Assembly: GCF_033958435.1 (NCBI RefSeq)
Contig: NC_134158.1
Coordinates: 8,079,837 to 8,143,836, forward strand
Source of the DNA: Carettochelys insculpta
Lineage: Eukaryota > Chordata > Testudines > Carettochelyidae
Reading direction: 5' to 3'
Length of the DNA: 64,000 nt
Shown: positions 1-18,229 of the stretch, piece after piece
Numbering within the stretch: position 1 is the first letter of the stretch
Layout of the letters: every line of letters starts with the position of its first letter
The notes under the pieces: model-generated
What the model was told of the DNA's origin: nothing
What the model saw: the letters and a program-made list of their open reading frames with translations, nothing else
Database searches by the model: none
Made by a program: the position numbers and the translations under genes

Positions 1-339
1 TCGCTCCTGTCCCAATTCCTGCCCTGCGACATCTCCGTGTGACGTCCGGGGGGGACAAAACTGAGCAATTGTTCTACTCCAGCAGTGCCAGGTGCATCCC
101 CAGCGCTCTTCTCATTCCCACTTCACTGGGTTTTACACGCACCCGCCAGGCACGTCTTGTAAACGGGCTCATCGACATTGCTGGTTCACTCCAAACCCCA
201 GGGCCGTTTGCCTGGGCTGTGCAGCGCCACCAGCCAATTTCCGCGGCATCGCTGGCGGGTGTTGCGTCCTGTTGTGGAAAACGTCGCTGCTCCAGCTCAC
301 TGAGGGGGTTTTGGGAAATGCGGGAGCAGAGTTTGTACC

Positions 340-345
340 AATAAA
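340..345 (+). terminator. Candidate poly(A) signal of an upstream gene
   Basis: AATAAA is followed within 20-70 bases by a GT-rich stretch (about 361-415), the layout of a cleavage and polyadenylation site. Bases 1-339 could be the 3' untranslated end of a gene that starts left of the window; no coding exon was recognised there. Confidence 0.35.
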
Positions 346-742
346 CCCGAGAGTGATCCACCGAGTGTCTCTGTGTGCCTCACTCTCGCTCGTGTGCCGT
401 GTTGGCCTGGGGTTTGGTGTGCGTAGGGGGGAGCCCTCACAGCAGGGGGTTGGGCGTGGGGGGTCAGGCCAGGTGTGGAGGTTAGTGGGGTGAGGGTAGG
501 GGTGGAGGACTCAGGGCAGAGAGTTTGGTGCGGGGAAGGGGGTGAGATCTCAGGATTTGACCGGGAGTGGGACGTCTCCTCATGTGTGTGGGCTGGGGGT
601 GGTCCATGTCGTGGTTTCTGACACCAGCATCTCTGGGGAGGCCGGCTGGGCCCGGCTGGGTTCTGCAGCCCCAGGCTGAGCTCCTTGCAGGGAGGCGTCT
701 TTCACAGTCTGGGGAAAAGGGACAGGCCACAGCACTGGGCAT

Positions 743-1013
743 GGCCCTGGGGTGAGCTGGGGGTGCCAACTTCAGCCCCACTTTGGGGGCCAGCTGGCAC
801 CTGCTACTGGGGGGCCATCTGCAACTTTGGGGTGGGCGGCTGTTGGGGCCGGCCCAGCTCTGGGAGGGGGAGGAGGTGGTCTGGGGGCTTGGGCCAGCCT
901 GCAGCATTGAGCCCAGCCCTGGGGTGAGCTGGGGGCCCAGGTTCCCGCTCTGGGGTGGGGGTTGGCCACAGCTTTGGTGTGGGGAGCTGGCCCCAGGTTT
1001 GTGGGGGGCTGGT
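743..1013. repeat. Degenerate G-rich tandem repeat, left part
   Basis: Imperfect repeats of a phrase like CTGGGGTGAGCTGGGGG. Similar text resumes at about 2031-2155, so the CR1 at 1014-2030 appears to have inserted into one older array. The stretch 346-742 holds nothing recognised beyond G-rich sequence. Confidence 0.4.
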
Positions 1014-2030
1014 CATAGAATCCTAGAACAATAGAGCTGGAAGAGACCTGAAAAAGCCATCGAGTCCAGCCCCCTGCTCTAAGCAGGACCAAACCCATCA
1101 GATCAGCCCCGCCAGGGCTTTGTCAAGGCGAGACTTAAACACCTCCAGGGATGGAGACTCCACCACTTCCCTGGGTGGACCATTCCAGTGCTTCACCACC
1201 CTCCTTGTGAAAAAGTTTTTCCTCATGTTCAACCTGGACCTTCCCAACCGCAAATTGAGACCATTGTTCCGTGTTCTGCCATCCGTGACCACTGTGAACA
1301 GCCTCTCTCCAGCCTCTTTGCAGCCTCTCTTCAGTAAGTTGAAGGCTGTTATCAAGTCCCCCCTCAGTCTTCTCTTCTGCAGACGAAACAGTCCCGATTC
1401 CCTCAACCTTTCTTCATGAGTCATGAGCTCCAGCCCCCTAATTATTTTGATCGCCCTCCGCTGGACCCTCTCCAGTGTACCCGCATCCTTCCTATAACTG
1501 GGGGCCCAGAACTGGACACAGTACTCCAGATGCGGCCTCACCAAAGCCGAATAAAGAGAAATAATCACTTCTCTGGATCTACTGGCAACGCTTCTCATGA
1601 TGCAACCTAATATGCCATTAGCCTTCTTGGCTACACCGGCACAGTGTTGCCTCATGTCCAGCTTCTCATCCACTACAACTGCCAGATCCTTTTCTGCAAA
1701 ACTACTACCGAGCCAGTCGGACCCCAGCCTGTAACAACGCTTGGGATTCTTCCAGCCCAAGTGCAGGACTCTGCACTTGTCCTTATTGAACCTCATCAGA
1801 TTTCTTGCAGCCCAGTCTTCCAATTTGTCTAAGTCACTCTGGACCCTGTCCTACCCTCCAGCGTATCTACCTCTCCCCCTAGCTTAGTGTCATCCGCAAA
1901 TTTGCTGAGGGTGCAATCCAACCCCTCATCCAGGTCATTGATAAATACGTTGAACAGAACAGGACCCAGAACTGAACCTTGGGGCACTCCACTAGAAACC
2001 GACCACCATCCAGCCGTTGATCACTGAGCC
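1014..2030 (-). mobile_element. CR1 LINE, 5'-truncated
   Basis: The low-coordinate end reads as the inverted CR1 3' terminus (TAGAATCCTAGAAC...). The minus strand carries a 241-codon open stretch (1098-1823) with CR1 reverse-transcriptase C-terminal phrases such as [10 protein letters not shown] and [15 protein letters not shown]. Upstream coding continues to about 2030 in other frames, so it is frameshifted and dead. Confidence 0.9.
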
Positions 2031-2155
2031 TCTGGGTGGGGGGGCTGTGGCTGGGGCATGGTGCTGGCCCTAGTCCCAGGGTGAGCCAGAGGGGTCTTCC
2101 CTGGACCAGCCCCATCTCCAGGGCACTGGCCCAGCCTTGGGGTGAGCTTTGGGGC

Positions 2156-2250
2156 AGGAGGGGCCAGTCTGTGCCATGGGGTCACTGTCGGGGACAGAGA
2201 TTCCCTCCAGCTGCGTTGGGACAGGGCAGATTGTCAGGGGAGGCACGTTT
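2156..2250. repeat. Duplicated 95-bp segment, copy 1
   Basis: Closely matches 6586-6680 in the same orientation, about 4.4 kb away; both contain GTCGGGGACAGAGA and GGGCAGATTGTCAGGGGAG. Neither copy matches a family I recognise. Confidence 0.55.
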
Positions 2251-5128
2251 GTCCCCCCCTTGGCGTCGAGGGGTACAGATCTGTCACCCTCTCAGGTTCT
2301 GCCCCACCCCCAGCTGAAACTGCCCCGCTCCAGGCGACCCCTCCCGCTTGCTGCCCCCAGCCCAGCTCTGCTCAGAGGCAGCTCAGGAGTGGGAGGTGGA
2401 CGTGTGGGAGTGTGTGAAACCCCCGACTTAGGGTCTGTCCCGGTGGGGCCGCCCCGGCGGTTCCCTCCTTCTCCCGTCCCCAGGAACGAGGGGTCAGACA
2501 TAGGATGCAGCCAGAATTCAGTGTCCGAAGGGTTAATTTAGTCTATGGCGGGGAAGAGAATTAGCTCCCAACAGTCAATGGAATCAAACAGGGACGTCCC
2601 AGTGGGCAGGAAGCTCAGCCCCAGCCCAGCGCCCTGCACACCCCATACGCTCAGCCCCTGGCTGGAGAGCTCTGCCCTCGGGGAGCGCCGGGTGGCGTCC
2701 GTCAGGGTGGCAGGTGCTCAGGACCTGTGGCCGTTGGACTGCGGGGAGCCCTCGGGGGCACTGAGGAGTCCCTGGGCGGTGGGAGCTGAGGGAGGCAGCG
2801 GCTGGGCAGCGCTGGCAGGGGTGCGGCTGGGGCGTGAGGGGACAGACGGGCGGGTGGGAGGATGAGCTCCTCCTTCCCCTCCCTTGGCAGGCAGCAGCCG
2901 GCTGGCACTGGGCAGCGTGACGCCCGCGCTGGCTCTGCCCTGGGCCAGACAGTTCTGCTGCTGTGGGGGGGCAGTGCCGGACAGCAGCCCTGGGACATCC
3001 GTCCGTCCGTCTGTCCGTCCGTCACCGGCTCTGACAGACGCCTGTGGGGGAACCTGCCCCTGGCGCCCTGGGGGGCAAACAGCTCTGAGGGGACGGAATG
3101 CTCAGGGAAAAGGGCGGGAAAAACCGGTTTGTTCCGATTCCAACCACCAGCGCCCGACCTCCCTGCACAGCAGCGTCCCACTGGGGTCCCAGTCACAGGG
3201 GCCAACCGACCCCATTGGGTGCGACCTGGGAATGGGCCAAGCCGCCCATGAGAGACTGAAACCGTTTTTAACACCCCTCGCCAAAACCCCTCCCCCACTA
3301 CCCACAGCCGGCCCCTCCCCCACTACTCCCTCCCCCACCGCCCTGGGATGCTCCAGCACTGCCCTGGGCTTCCTGTCACAGCCCCTGCCCGGCAGGGTGG
3401 GACTGGGCCACGGCTGGGGCAGGGACGGCGGCCATGTTCACCTCATGTGGGCCTGAACCCTGACATATTCGTGGGCAATGGAGCATGGGGTGTGTGGGGG
3501 TTGGTCGCTGGAGCCAGGGGCTGGCCAGGGGGCTGGCATGGCAGGTGAGGCCCCCACATCACCCAGCTCGGTGGCAGGGCTCTACTTACCCACCAGCAGG
3601 TGTCAGGTGCACAATGGCCTGTACTGCCGCTCCCCCGGGGGGGGCACACCGCACCACACAGCCCCCCCACCAGAACGACCCCCCCGTTCCCTCTGGCCTA
3701 ACAGCCCCACTGTGCCCAGCCTCCCCCCAGACCTTGCCATAAATGTACAGCACCCAGCACCCCATTCCCACAGCCATACAACTGCCCAGCACCCCACACA
3801 GGCCCTCCACTGCCCAGTGCCCAACACACACAGCTCTGCCCTGCCCCACCACCCCTCTCCCCTGCAAAGCCCCACTGCCCCGCACCCTGCCGCCCAGCCC
3901 CACTCACCAGCCGTCTAGGAGGTGACTCTGTCTCCTGGCCTGGGTCAGCAGCACAGCCAGGGCTGGTCCTGGGGTGGAGAACTGCCCCGGCCCCTCTGAA
4001 CCCACTTGCCTGGAGGGACCCAACCAAGCCCCCTCTTCCGCCCGCCCGTCCCACCTCCCCTTTGCCAGAGCCATACGTGTGAAATCAGGCTGTGCCGAGG
4101 ATGCCGGTTGGCAGCTTGCGCCGCCTGCCCCCACCCGCGTGTCTGAGCTCTGCTGGCAGGAGCCGGGCGACAAGCTCTGCTAATTGGTGTCTGCCCTAAT
4201 GACACCCGACAAACCCATGTCTGGTGTGGGATGGGGCCAAGCCTCCAAACCCAGCTCTGCCCGACTTCAGCCAGACACACGACTGGCCTAGAGACGAGCC
4301 GCAAATAAGTTAATTAATCCAGGAAGTCCACCTGGGGAACAGGCTGTGCGGACACCTGATTTCAGCCCCAGCAGGTTTAGTTCAGTTCAGCTCAAGTCCA
4401 CGAGGAATTAGGTCAGTCCCAAGCTCCATAAGACGAACTGAAAAGGAAGTAAGAGGAGAAGCCACACAGGGGTTTGCTCTGGGTTAACTGTACTGGATTA
4501 ACAACAATTTCAGTGACGCCAGTGACGCTCTGATGCAGATGAAGCCGGAGGTTGTGCCCAGAGTCCAAGTTCGCTAGTTTAGTTAAAGGAGTGTGAAACC
4601 CGCCCTGGACAGACGCAGCTGGGTGCAGAGGGGCTAATTCTGGTTCGGGTTCAGCCAGTGAGAAATCTACTGCAGCCGAGTTGCTGGGAGCCGCACTCAG
4701 GCCTGGGCTGCAGACAGCATCTGTCCCAGTGTTGCTATTGTGGTCCAAGTTGTGACTTCTCAACTCCATAGTTCTAGCCCCACGGCCCATAGCGCAGCCG
4801 CACGGCTACCAGTACAACAGCGACGCCTCCTAGTAGAGATGAGTCACTGCCCTCTCAGGGAACAGCTGCACTGACAGACACACCGAGTTAACGGCCTCTG
4901 TGCCGGGTGTGCATGTTTGGGTGTGTGGTTGTGTGTGCGGGTACTCGCACTGGTTTGGAAACATCCCCTCTAGTTACAACGGTGCGAGGGCATTTGTGGC
5001 CAAGCCCCAGCGCTGACCACTGTGGTGATTAACACATTAACTCACAGCCAATCAACGCGAGTTAAAACAGGCCCCAAAACTCCTCCGGACAAACCAAATG
5101 ACAAGCCCCTTCCTGTCTCCCTGTGCAG
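2251..5128. other. GC-rich sequence, nothing recognised
   Basis: No convincing exon, RNA gene or known repeat was found. There is a short GTCC microsatellite at about 2998-3022 and C-rich low-complexity sequence around 3640-3920. Open reading frames here run on several overlapping frames and look like effects of base composition. Confidence 0.4.
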
Positions 5129-5281
5129 GGGACGGCAGGTGCAGACGTTGCCCCACTTACTGGCTGTTGCACAGGGACAAGTGCTGCTGGGTTCCTGCAG
5201 ACACTACAGGGAGGTCCGGGAGCCTGGTGCTGGCTTGGCAAAGGGGCTCAGGCCCCCAGGGATCCTGGACTTGGAGGGAAT
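5129..5281 (+). pseudogene. C-type lectin-like domain exon, broken
   Basis: After a good acceptor (CTGTGCAG, ending 5128) one frame reads CPTYWLLHRDKCCWV, which fits the start of an NK-receptor or CLEC2-like lectin domain (family pattern CP..W...  ..KCYWVS). After about 5205 the similarity moves to another frame, where a phrase like KGLRPPGILDLEGM resembles the family's KG(A/S)QLLVI.D.EEM. The first frame stops at 5286. A possible donor (GTGATG) follows 5281. No partner exons were found, so this is read as a relic of a killer-lectin-type gene. A diverged live exon with a sequencing frameshift is less likely. Confidence 0.5.
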
Positions 5282-5289
5282 GGTGATGT

Positions 5290-6585
5290 GTAACGTGGAG
5301 GGTGAGAACCTCAGCTGCAGGGAGAGCTGGGCTTGCCTGGAAGGCAGAGCGGAGGAGCAGCCAGGGTTTGAGAACCCCCCAATATTCCCTGACTGTGGGA
5401 AGCCCCCATTGCTGCAGAGACAGCCACCGGGCAGCTTCAGAGCAATTATTTGGCCATGTTCTTCTCTCCTTCGAACGCAATGATCATGCAGCCAGCAGCT
5501 CAGAGCACCATGCCTGCAGGGAGTGAGTTACCTGCGTGTCCCGGGGCACAGCAAGGGCCAGGATGACCTCTTTGGTCAAGGACGCAGTCATACAGCATAA
5601 ATGCACAGAGACGTGAACACAGGACGTAGGGGTGTGGGAACAGGGAAGGACGTATTCCTGGGAGAAATGGGGAAAGGAACAGAGAGACTCCTGGGGAAAT
5701 CTTCAGGAAAATGTAGTTTTACATTAACATTTCCCAGTGTTTAAAACCTAGGAAGCACTCACAGCTGCAGCAGCCCTGCCACCCAGCCACCGGCAGACGG
5801 GACCAAAACACAACTGAATTCATCACAAGAGAATTGTAGGGCTTTTATTTTCAGATAATCCAGGTAACTGCAGGGCTCTTTGCCACAAATGGGGGTCTCA
5901 TGAATTAATCTTCAAAACTGAATTGTTCCATCAAAAACATTCACATCACGTCGTGTTTAAACCAACACACACAGCCGGCCTGGCAATGCCCTGCGATGTG
6001 CCTCCCCTCACACTCAGCTCAGAGAGCTGCCCAAGAAATCAGGTTCAGTCACTGATTTCAAGGTGCTCGATCCACAGGGTCCAATACATTTGCCACTCGC
6101 CACAGGTGGCAAACAGGGCACTGAGTTCTGGCGAATAAGGTTCTGCAGCCGCAGGTGGCTATTGGCGCCCCTAAGCACGGCTCCTCCTGAGAGCTGCACA
6201 TGGGGAGTGCCATCCGCCTGCACCGCGTACCTGCCCCACCGCTTGGTGGAAGAAGCACAGGGCGGCCCTGACAGCAGCCCTGGTGAGTCGCCGGCATTGA
6301 ATTAGAACGGTGGGGCTGGGGAAGGGTGAGGACAGCAACACCCTCTAGCTGTCCGGGAGAATTTCTTACCAGCATCGCCCTGTGCCGGGGTAGAGTAAAT
6401 ACAGGCTCAGGGGGAAAAGCTGTCTGGCCCCGACCAGCAAGTGGCTCCCATTCACGCAGCCTTGCTGGGGCTGTCAGGTCTCCTGTTTTCAGCTGAAACC
6501 TCTGGTTGAAAAAGGAAACTGGCAGCGTCCGGTGAGCACGAAAAGTCCCGGTACCATCACAGGGGGGAAGCAGCAGCGCTTGGAG
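5290..6585. other. No gene recognised
   Basis: No splice-bounded exon or named repeat seen. There is a run of moderate-GC sequence at 5600-6300 without coding signal. Confidence 0.4.
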
Positions 6586-6680
6586 GGGCCAGTCTGTGCC
6601 GCAGGGTCCCTGTCGGGGACAGAGAGTCCCTCCGGCTGCGCTGGGATGGGGCAGATTGTCAGGGGAGCCGCGTTTGATGA
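6586..6680. repeat. Duplicated 95-bp segment, copy 2
   Basis: Partner of 2156-2250; see that entry. Confidence 0.55.
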
Positions 6681-6839
6681 GGTCGGGGATTTGCCGTGTC
6701 TGGATCCAGAGTCACGTCCACTGGGGAGAGTCACAGAGTCAGTGCGGGGGCAGGGGCTGGTCCCTGGGCTCAGAGGGAAATGAACCTGCGCCCCAGTGAT
6801 CACTCTGGGGGGTGTTGTCTGAGGGGGGTCAGGGCCCCT

Positions 6840-7400
6840 CTGCCTGAGAGGAGACACTGAGGGGGAAGGGCAGAGAGAGTGGGGGAGGGGTGCGAAGGTG
6901 TCAGGGAGGGCGAGGGAGGGGCAGGGACAGGCTGATGATGGGAATGGAGAAGGGGGGCAGGTGATGGGGGAGGGGTGAAGGTGGAGAGGGGAGGGGCAGG
7001 TGATGGGGGAGGAGTGAAGGGGAGAGGGGAGGGGCAGGTGATGGGGGGTGAAGGGGAGAGGGGAGGGGCAGGTGATGGGGAGGAGTGAAGGGGAGAGGGG
7101 AGGGGCAGCATGAGGACAATGGGGAGGAACAGTGGGGGGGTGGGAAGAGGGGAGGGTCTTGTGCTCAGGGGAGAGGAGGACCCAGGGCAGGAGGAGGAAG
7201 GGGAAGAGGCCGGCACTGGGGAGAGAGTCGGGGGAGGGGAGATGTGGTCTCTGGGTGTGGAGGGAGAAGAGATGGGGCAGTTCTGGACGCTGGGGGCGAG
7301 AGAGGCACAAGGGTGGGGGTGAAGCTGGGGGGGGGGCGCAGAGGGGGCAGCACATGGGCCAGCAGCAATGGGATGGGGAGGGGCAGATGCCAGGAGCGGA
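6840..7400. repeat. Purine-rich minisatellite
   Basis: Strongly G/A-biased top strand. Between about 6950 and 7110 a unit of roughly 35-50 bases (GGGGAGAGGGGAGGGGCAGG then TGATGGGGGAGGAGTGAAG) recurs at least three times. The long minus-strand open frame across it is a proline/serine low-complexity artefact. Bases 7441-7956 hold nothing recognised. Confidence 0.6.
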
Positions 7401-7956
7401 AGAGGGGGCAGTGGGGAGAGAAGGGAGGGGCAGGTTCCCACGGGAATTTCCTTAGCCCCCCCATGGGGTTATACGCCCCACACCCCCGACTCCCCTCACC
7501 CCCAGCCCCAGGCAGCGCTGCCTGTTCAGTGGCGGGCTGGAAACGTGAATGGAAATTGGCTGGGTCAGACCCTGTCACAGAGCAGGAGAAAACCCTTGTG
7601 CCGGGGACGCAGATGGGGCAGATGGGGGACCCAGAGGGGCTCTCACCCGGCTGGTGTCTGTGCCAGCGTCGGGCGGTTGGGTCGGTGCATCGGCCGACCT
7701 GCCCCTGGCAGACGATGGGGGTGAGCAGGGGGGAGGGAGCTCTCCCCTCACCGCTCCTGAGGAGCCCGGCCTGGGGGAGGCGCCAGGCCCAGACTGGACG
7801 TCCAGGAACCCTCCTGCCCTGCCTGGGACCCAGCAGACGGAGCTGTGCTGCCAGGGAGCCAGTCTGGCTGGTGCCGGGTTACACATCACTGAATCACAGA
7901 CCCCTACAATGGGAAAGGATCTCAGGGTGTCCTTAGAGCCTTTGCACACACTTTGA

Positions 7957-8330
7957 GAACAACAAGAAGCCTTCTGGCACCTTAGAGACTGACGGATATT
8001 TTGGAGCATCAGCTTTCGTGGGCTTTGCCCACGAAAGCTGATGCTTCAAAATATCCGTCAGTCTCTAAGGTGCCACAAGACTTCTTGTTGCTCTCCAAGC
8101 TTCGGACGAACAGGGCCCCCTCTCCAATACTTTACACACTTTGTTTCACCCAACTCTTGACTTCCCCACCGTTCTTTGGATTTACCAACCTCGACAACAA
8201 CCTGTAGCCCTCTGCACGTCCTATCTGGACTCTGGCCTGGTAGGGCCATGGGTGTGAAGCAGTGGGCCCCTCCCAGCACAGCTCATGGCCTAATCGATGA
8301 CTTGGTGACCTGGGCTGCTGGCTTGTTGTG
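7957..8330. mobile_element. Penelope-like 3' tail, fold-back pair
   Basis: Bases 7957-8095 are a near-perfect inverted repeat: arms of about 68 bases meet at the centre near 8026 (CGTGGGC / GCCCACG). The arms match the tail of the PLE at 44840-45680 (TTTCGTGGGCAAAGACC, then CTAAGGTGCCACA). The right flank to about 8330 keeps diverged tail text including GCTCATGGCCTAATCGATGA. Confidence 0.6.
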
Positions 8331-8489
8331 ATTGAATACAGCCTAACCCGGCCAGGGCTCTGGCCCTATGGAAGGAAACAGAGAGGGAGGCATCGGCCAC
8401 CCCTAGGCGCTGGGCCCCTGGTTGTTGACGATGATGATATTGTTTTTACAGACAATGGGGGACCCCTCCAGGGCTTCCTGACACCTTCA

Positions 8490-9260
8490 CGCCGCGGGGC
8501 CCCTCCGTGCGCCCCCGCAGCCCCTCTGCCGCCTGCTCCCTGCGCTGGAGGCTTCACTTCTCCCAGTGGGGGATCCGATACCGGCGGCTGCGCCACAGGG
8601 GGGAGCGGTTCCCTGCCCGGCCCCAGCCCTGCGCCCCAACCGGGGCTCCCCCGCGGCTGCCCGGGGCCGCCCCCCGCGCAGCCGGGGCTGGAAGTGGCGG
8701 GGACCAGGAGGAGCCTCCGCTGATCCAGCCCCTTCCTGTGCCCCCGGATACCCGGCCGGGCTGCAGCCCCGGCTGGCCGGACGCGCCCGGGCGGGGAGAC
8801 GGAGCCAGCCCCGGGGCAGGGGAGCGGGGAGCAGCGGGTGAGGACGCGGCGGCTGCAGCCGGGGGACCCCCCGCTCTGCGCCCGGCGGGGATCAGCCCCG
8901 GGCTCGCCGCGCTGGGGCCGGGGCGCAGCGCGCAAGGCTGCGGGGAAAGCCCCAGGCGGGGGCGCAGGGGGGTGGCTCCCTCCCTCTGCAGCCTCGGGGC
9001 TGGGGGCGCGGGGGGGGGGGTGAATCCCTTTGGGGAGCCCCAGAGACGGGCCGGGCTGCGGTGGGTCGATGGCGGGTTTCCCACAGCCCAGGGGCCCGGA
9101 CCGGCCCCACCGCGGAGGGGGCAAAGCAGTGACACGTGCCAGGCCATGCGAAGCCCGGTGCGTCCCCGGCCAAGGCGGTGCCAGGGGGCCGGAGCTGGGG
9201 CTGGACACTAGGGCGCCTGGCGCACTCCTGGGGCGGTCGGTTGGGTGTAAATTCAAAGGC
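8490..9260 (+). promoter_or_regulatory. CpG island, probable promoter of gene 1
   Basis: Very GC-rich with dense CpG, ending a few hundred bases before the first coding exon. A donor-like CGGGTGAGG at about 8837 could end a noncoding first exon, and an acceptor-like CCCTGACAG at 9424 could begin the coding exon. Short upstream reading frames occur there, including a 4-codon one at 9434-9450. Confidence 0.6.
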
Positions 9261-9486
9261 AGCGTCTGGCCCCCGGGGTAATAAGGTCACCCAGTGTTGC
9301 CCCAGCCTGGCAGAGGCGACATCCCCTGTATGCAGGGAAAGGAGCCGGAGCGGGGGGCATGGGGGTGTGACAGCTGTTAAAGCCCCTTCTGAAACCTCCC
9401 CCCCTGCGCGTCTCGCCCTGACAGGCTGCAGATCCATGGCCAAGCTTTGATGCCGGCAGTCCCATCCATCCGCCCAGGCTGGGGGC

Positions 9487-15573
<6,087 letters not shown>

Positions 15574-15636
15574 AATGTGGTTAAACAAACTCAGTCATTT
15601 GAGAGCCTCAGTGCATGTGAATACAAGACGGTCCTT

Positions 15637-15642
15637 AATAAA
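15637..15642 (+). terminator. Poly(A) signal inside the hAT element
   Basis: AATAAA 64 bases after the gene 1 stop codon, followed by T-rich sequence (15656-15690). It is the first canonical hexamer downstream, so it may end the gene 1 transcript. Confidence 0.5.
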
Positions 15643-16289
15643 TAACACCAAGCCAGACTTTTATGAAACATTTAATTTCCGTTTTCTTTCTTAAAATGCG
15701 TGTCGCCCTTCCCAGCAGGAACGTCGCCATATTCCTTTTCCTTTTCAAAATCAACTTTATTAGCAACACGATCAAAACGCAGAGACGGTATCTTAGCCCA
15801 CAATGCACTGCACATATTAAAGTGGGAGTTATCCAATGCCTGGAGACCACATAGGGTTTGCTGTTTAGATAGGAGTTGTTCATTGTTGGGCTTTTAGACG
15901 TTCGCCGTTTATCGAAAATAATCAGGAGGGATTTTTTTGTCCTCTTTGCTATTATAGCCTCAGGAGCCACAAAGAAATCCTTAAAGAGCCGCATGCCGCT
16001 CCAGAGCTGCAGGTCGCAGACCTCTGCACATGCAGATTCTTTCCAGCCCTGAGCAGAATACTATTCTGACGTGCCCCAAGACGTGTGCAAACGTGCAACA
16101 CTAGTATTTAAAAAAAAACCCAAAACCTAGCTTTGCTAATCAGCTAGGCGGCTTCTCAGTCTCCTGAGTGGCTGCCTAAGCTGACAGGGAACACGGATGG
16201 GAGCGAGAACCGGTAAATGCCTCAGCTGTGGGTGAAGCTCCAATTGCAACTCAGTCTCACGCAGAACAGCCGCGCTGGGTTAGTCCAAA

Positions 16290-16560
16290 GCCCATCGTCC
16301 TCTCTTCCAACAGTGGCCAATGCCAGTTTCCCAGAGCAAATGAACAGCGCACAGAATCATCAAGTGACCCCATTACCTGCTGCCCATTCCCAGCTCCTGA
16401 CTAATAGAGGCGAGGGACACCATCCCTGCCCATCCTGGCTAATAGCCACCTATCCTCCATGAATTTATTTAGTGCTTTTTACAAACCCTGATAGCCTCCT
16501 GGTCTTCGCAACATCCTCTGGCAAGGGGTTCCACAGATTAACTTTCCTGAACATCAGAGA
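16290..16560 (-). mobile_element. CR1 LINE fragment
   Basis: Contains the CR1 subtype text GTGGCCAATGCCAG and GGCAAGGGGTTCCACAG in inverted orientation; no intact frame. Confidence 0.75.
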
Positions 16561-16573
16561 ACTCTCAGTCTAG

Positions 16574-16690
16574 AGCAGGGGTCTGCAACCCTTCTGAGTC
16601 GGAATGCTGAAATTTGATCTTTTGACCTCTATGTACGGTCCGAGTGGCAGTGATAGATTTCAAAGTCACTAATAGTCCTACTTATAAGAG
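16574..16690. mobile_element. hAT-like terminal fragment
   Basis: Starts GCAGGGGTCTGCAACC, the consensus-like terminus of the hAT family seen at 15532 and 59100, then diverges. Confidence 0.5.
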
Positions 16691-16730
16691 CTTCACTAAT
16701 AAATAAACAAAGAGGTAGAGCTTTACCATT

Positions 16731-16945
16731 GAGAGGAATAAGGGGATTTCGATGTTGCTGGGGTCCTTTCAAAAAGGACCCCGGTGTAGATGAGCCACAG
16801 GCAAGCGAACCGTGGCACTTTTGAAGTGCCGTGGCCGGCGGCAGGCTAATAAGCGCTGAATATGCATTGCTGTGCCTCATTAGTACTCTTCGATTTGGCC
16901 ATTAGCATGGCCATTTCGACGTTTTTTTACTAAGCGTAGACATGG
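16731..16945. mobile_element. MITE fragment related to 12784-13465
   Basis: Holds a short palindrome (GGGGTCCTTTC / AAAAGGACCCC), ATTTCGAC motifs and an end AGCGTAGACATGGCC resembling the GTCTACAC terminus. Confidence 0.45.
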
Positions 16946-17169
16946 CCAACATGTTTTATACATTGCTCAAGTAGCTTCCCCAGTATTAAAGTCAGACTGA
17001 CTGGTCTATAGTTCTCCGGCTTCTCCTTCACAAATTCCCAGCTTTGCCACTGACCCTGGGCAAACTATTCCCCCAGCTGCAGCATTCACCTCAATCAGCT
17101 CAGAGGTCTCTGGATGACCAGTGCTATGGCAGAGCTACGTATTATTATCCGTTAGTGCTGCTCCAGCCA

Positions 17170-17347
17170 CCAGTGTAATCTGAGGGCTTTGGTGGCCACC
17201 CAGGAGAGATTCAGGGGCTGCTCACCTGTTTAGCAGAGCACCCACAGGGAACAGCGTTTGTTTGCAGTGGTGGTACACCAAAATGTGTGCAAATTTGCAC
17301 ATAAAATTTATTTCACCCATTGATTAACAAAAAAAAGGGAGGGAACC
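17170..17347 (+). mobile_element. Short GTTCCCT element (hAT-like MITE)
   Basis: Diverged copy of the roughly 180-bp family best seen at 28006-28182; retains CCCAGGAGAGATTCAGG and GCACATAAAATTTATT. Confidence 0.6.
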
Positions 17348-17791
17348 CCCCACCTACCAGGGCTGTAGCACAGTTCACCTGCAGAAGCTGAAGCCCTGTC
17401 TTTCTCTCCTCCCACAGCTTCCAGTTGCCCTATATATAATCCATCTCCCCCTACCTACTGCAGGCTGGAAGCTGAAGCTAGACAAATTATGGGCAACAGA
17501 GAAACATTTTAACCATCTACCGTCAGAAAAATTTGCCAAGGAGGATGATGGAGTCTCCATCATGGGAAAAAAATTTTTTTTAAATCAAGCCTGGAAGGGT
17601 TTTCTAAAAGACAGGCCCTGCTTCAAACAGGAAATCCACTGGTCTGCTTTGATATAGGTCAGCCAACCTGGTCAAAATGGTCCCTTCCAGCCTTGGAGTC
17701 TAAGGATAATCTCCCACTGAACACGTCCTCCCTAATTCCCCAGCACTTGGCTCTATGACCCTACCCGCCCCGGGCAACCAGGGCTCCAGAC

Positions 17792-17940
17792 CAGGGTTCC
17801 CTTTCATTTTTCCATCCATGTGCAGCATAAATTTTATGCACACTGAGACGTGCACCAGCAGTAGAAACACAGGCTGCTGGCTGTGGGGGCTCTGCTAATC
17901 AGCTGGGCAGCCCCTGAATCCCTCCTGAGCATTCATCGTC
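17792..17940 (-). mobile_element. Short GTTCCCT element, inverted copy
   Basis: Begins CAGGGTTCCCTTTC and TTTTTCCATCCATGTGCAGC, the complement of the family's right end; truncated near 17940. Confidence 0.65.
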
Positions 17941-18229
17941 CAGGGAATGCTCTGGAGGAACTGCACCACTGCCTCGGATATGCACAAAAAAGTTTCAGGG
18001 AGGGAAGTTGTTTATTCACCTGGGACGGAAAGCGGCAGAGAACTGGGAAATAAAACAAAGGCACCCGGAGGAGAGGGAGGCTCAGAGTGGAGAACAGAGG
18101 TGCTCGGCTGCTTCCAGGTGAGGGAAGCGCTGGTGCAAGCGGAGAAGGGGGTTTCTCAACCCACCGGCCCCTGGAGGAAAGCGGTGTCTGTCTCTTATCG
18201 AGACGGGCTGTAGTTAGGAGCATTTCCTG

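Noticed and set aside
6489..7441. Minus-strand Pro/Ser-rich frames over the purine tract
   Set aside because: Produced by a low-complexity minisatellite; no splice signals or domain.
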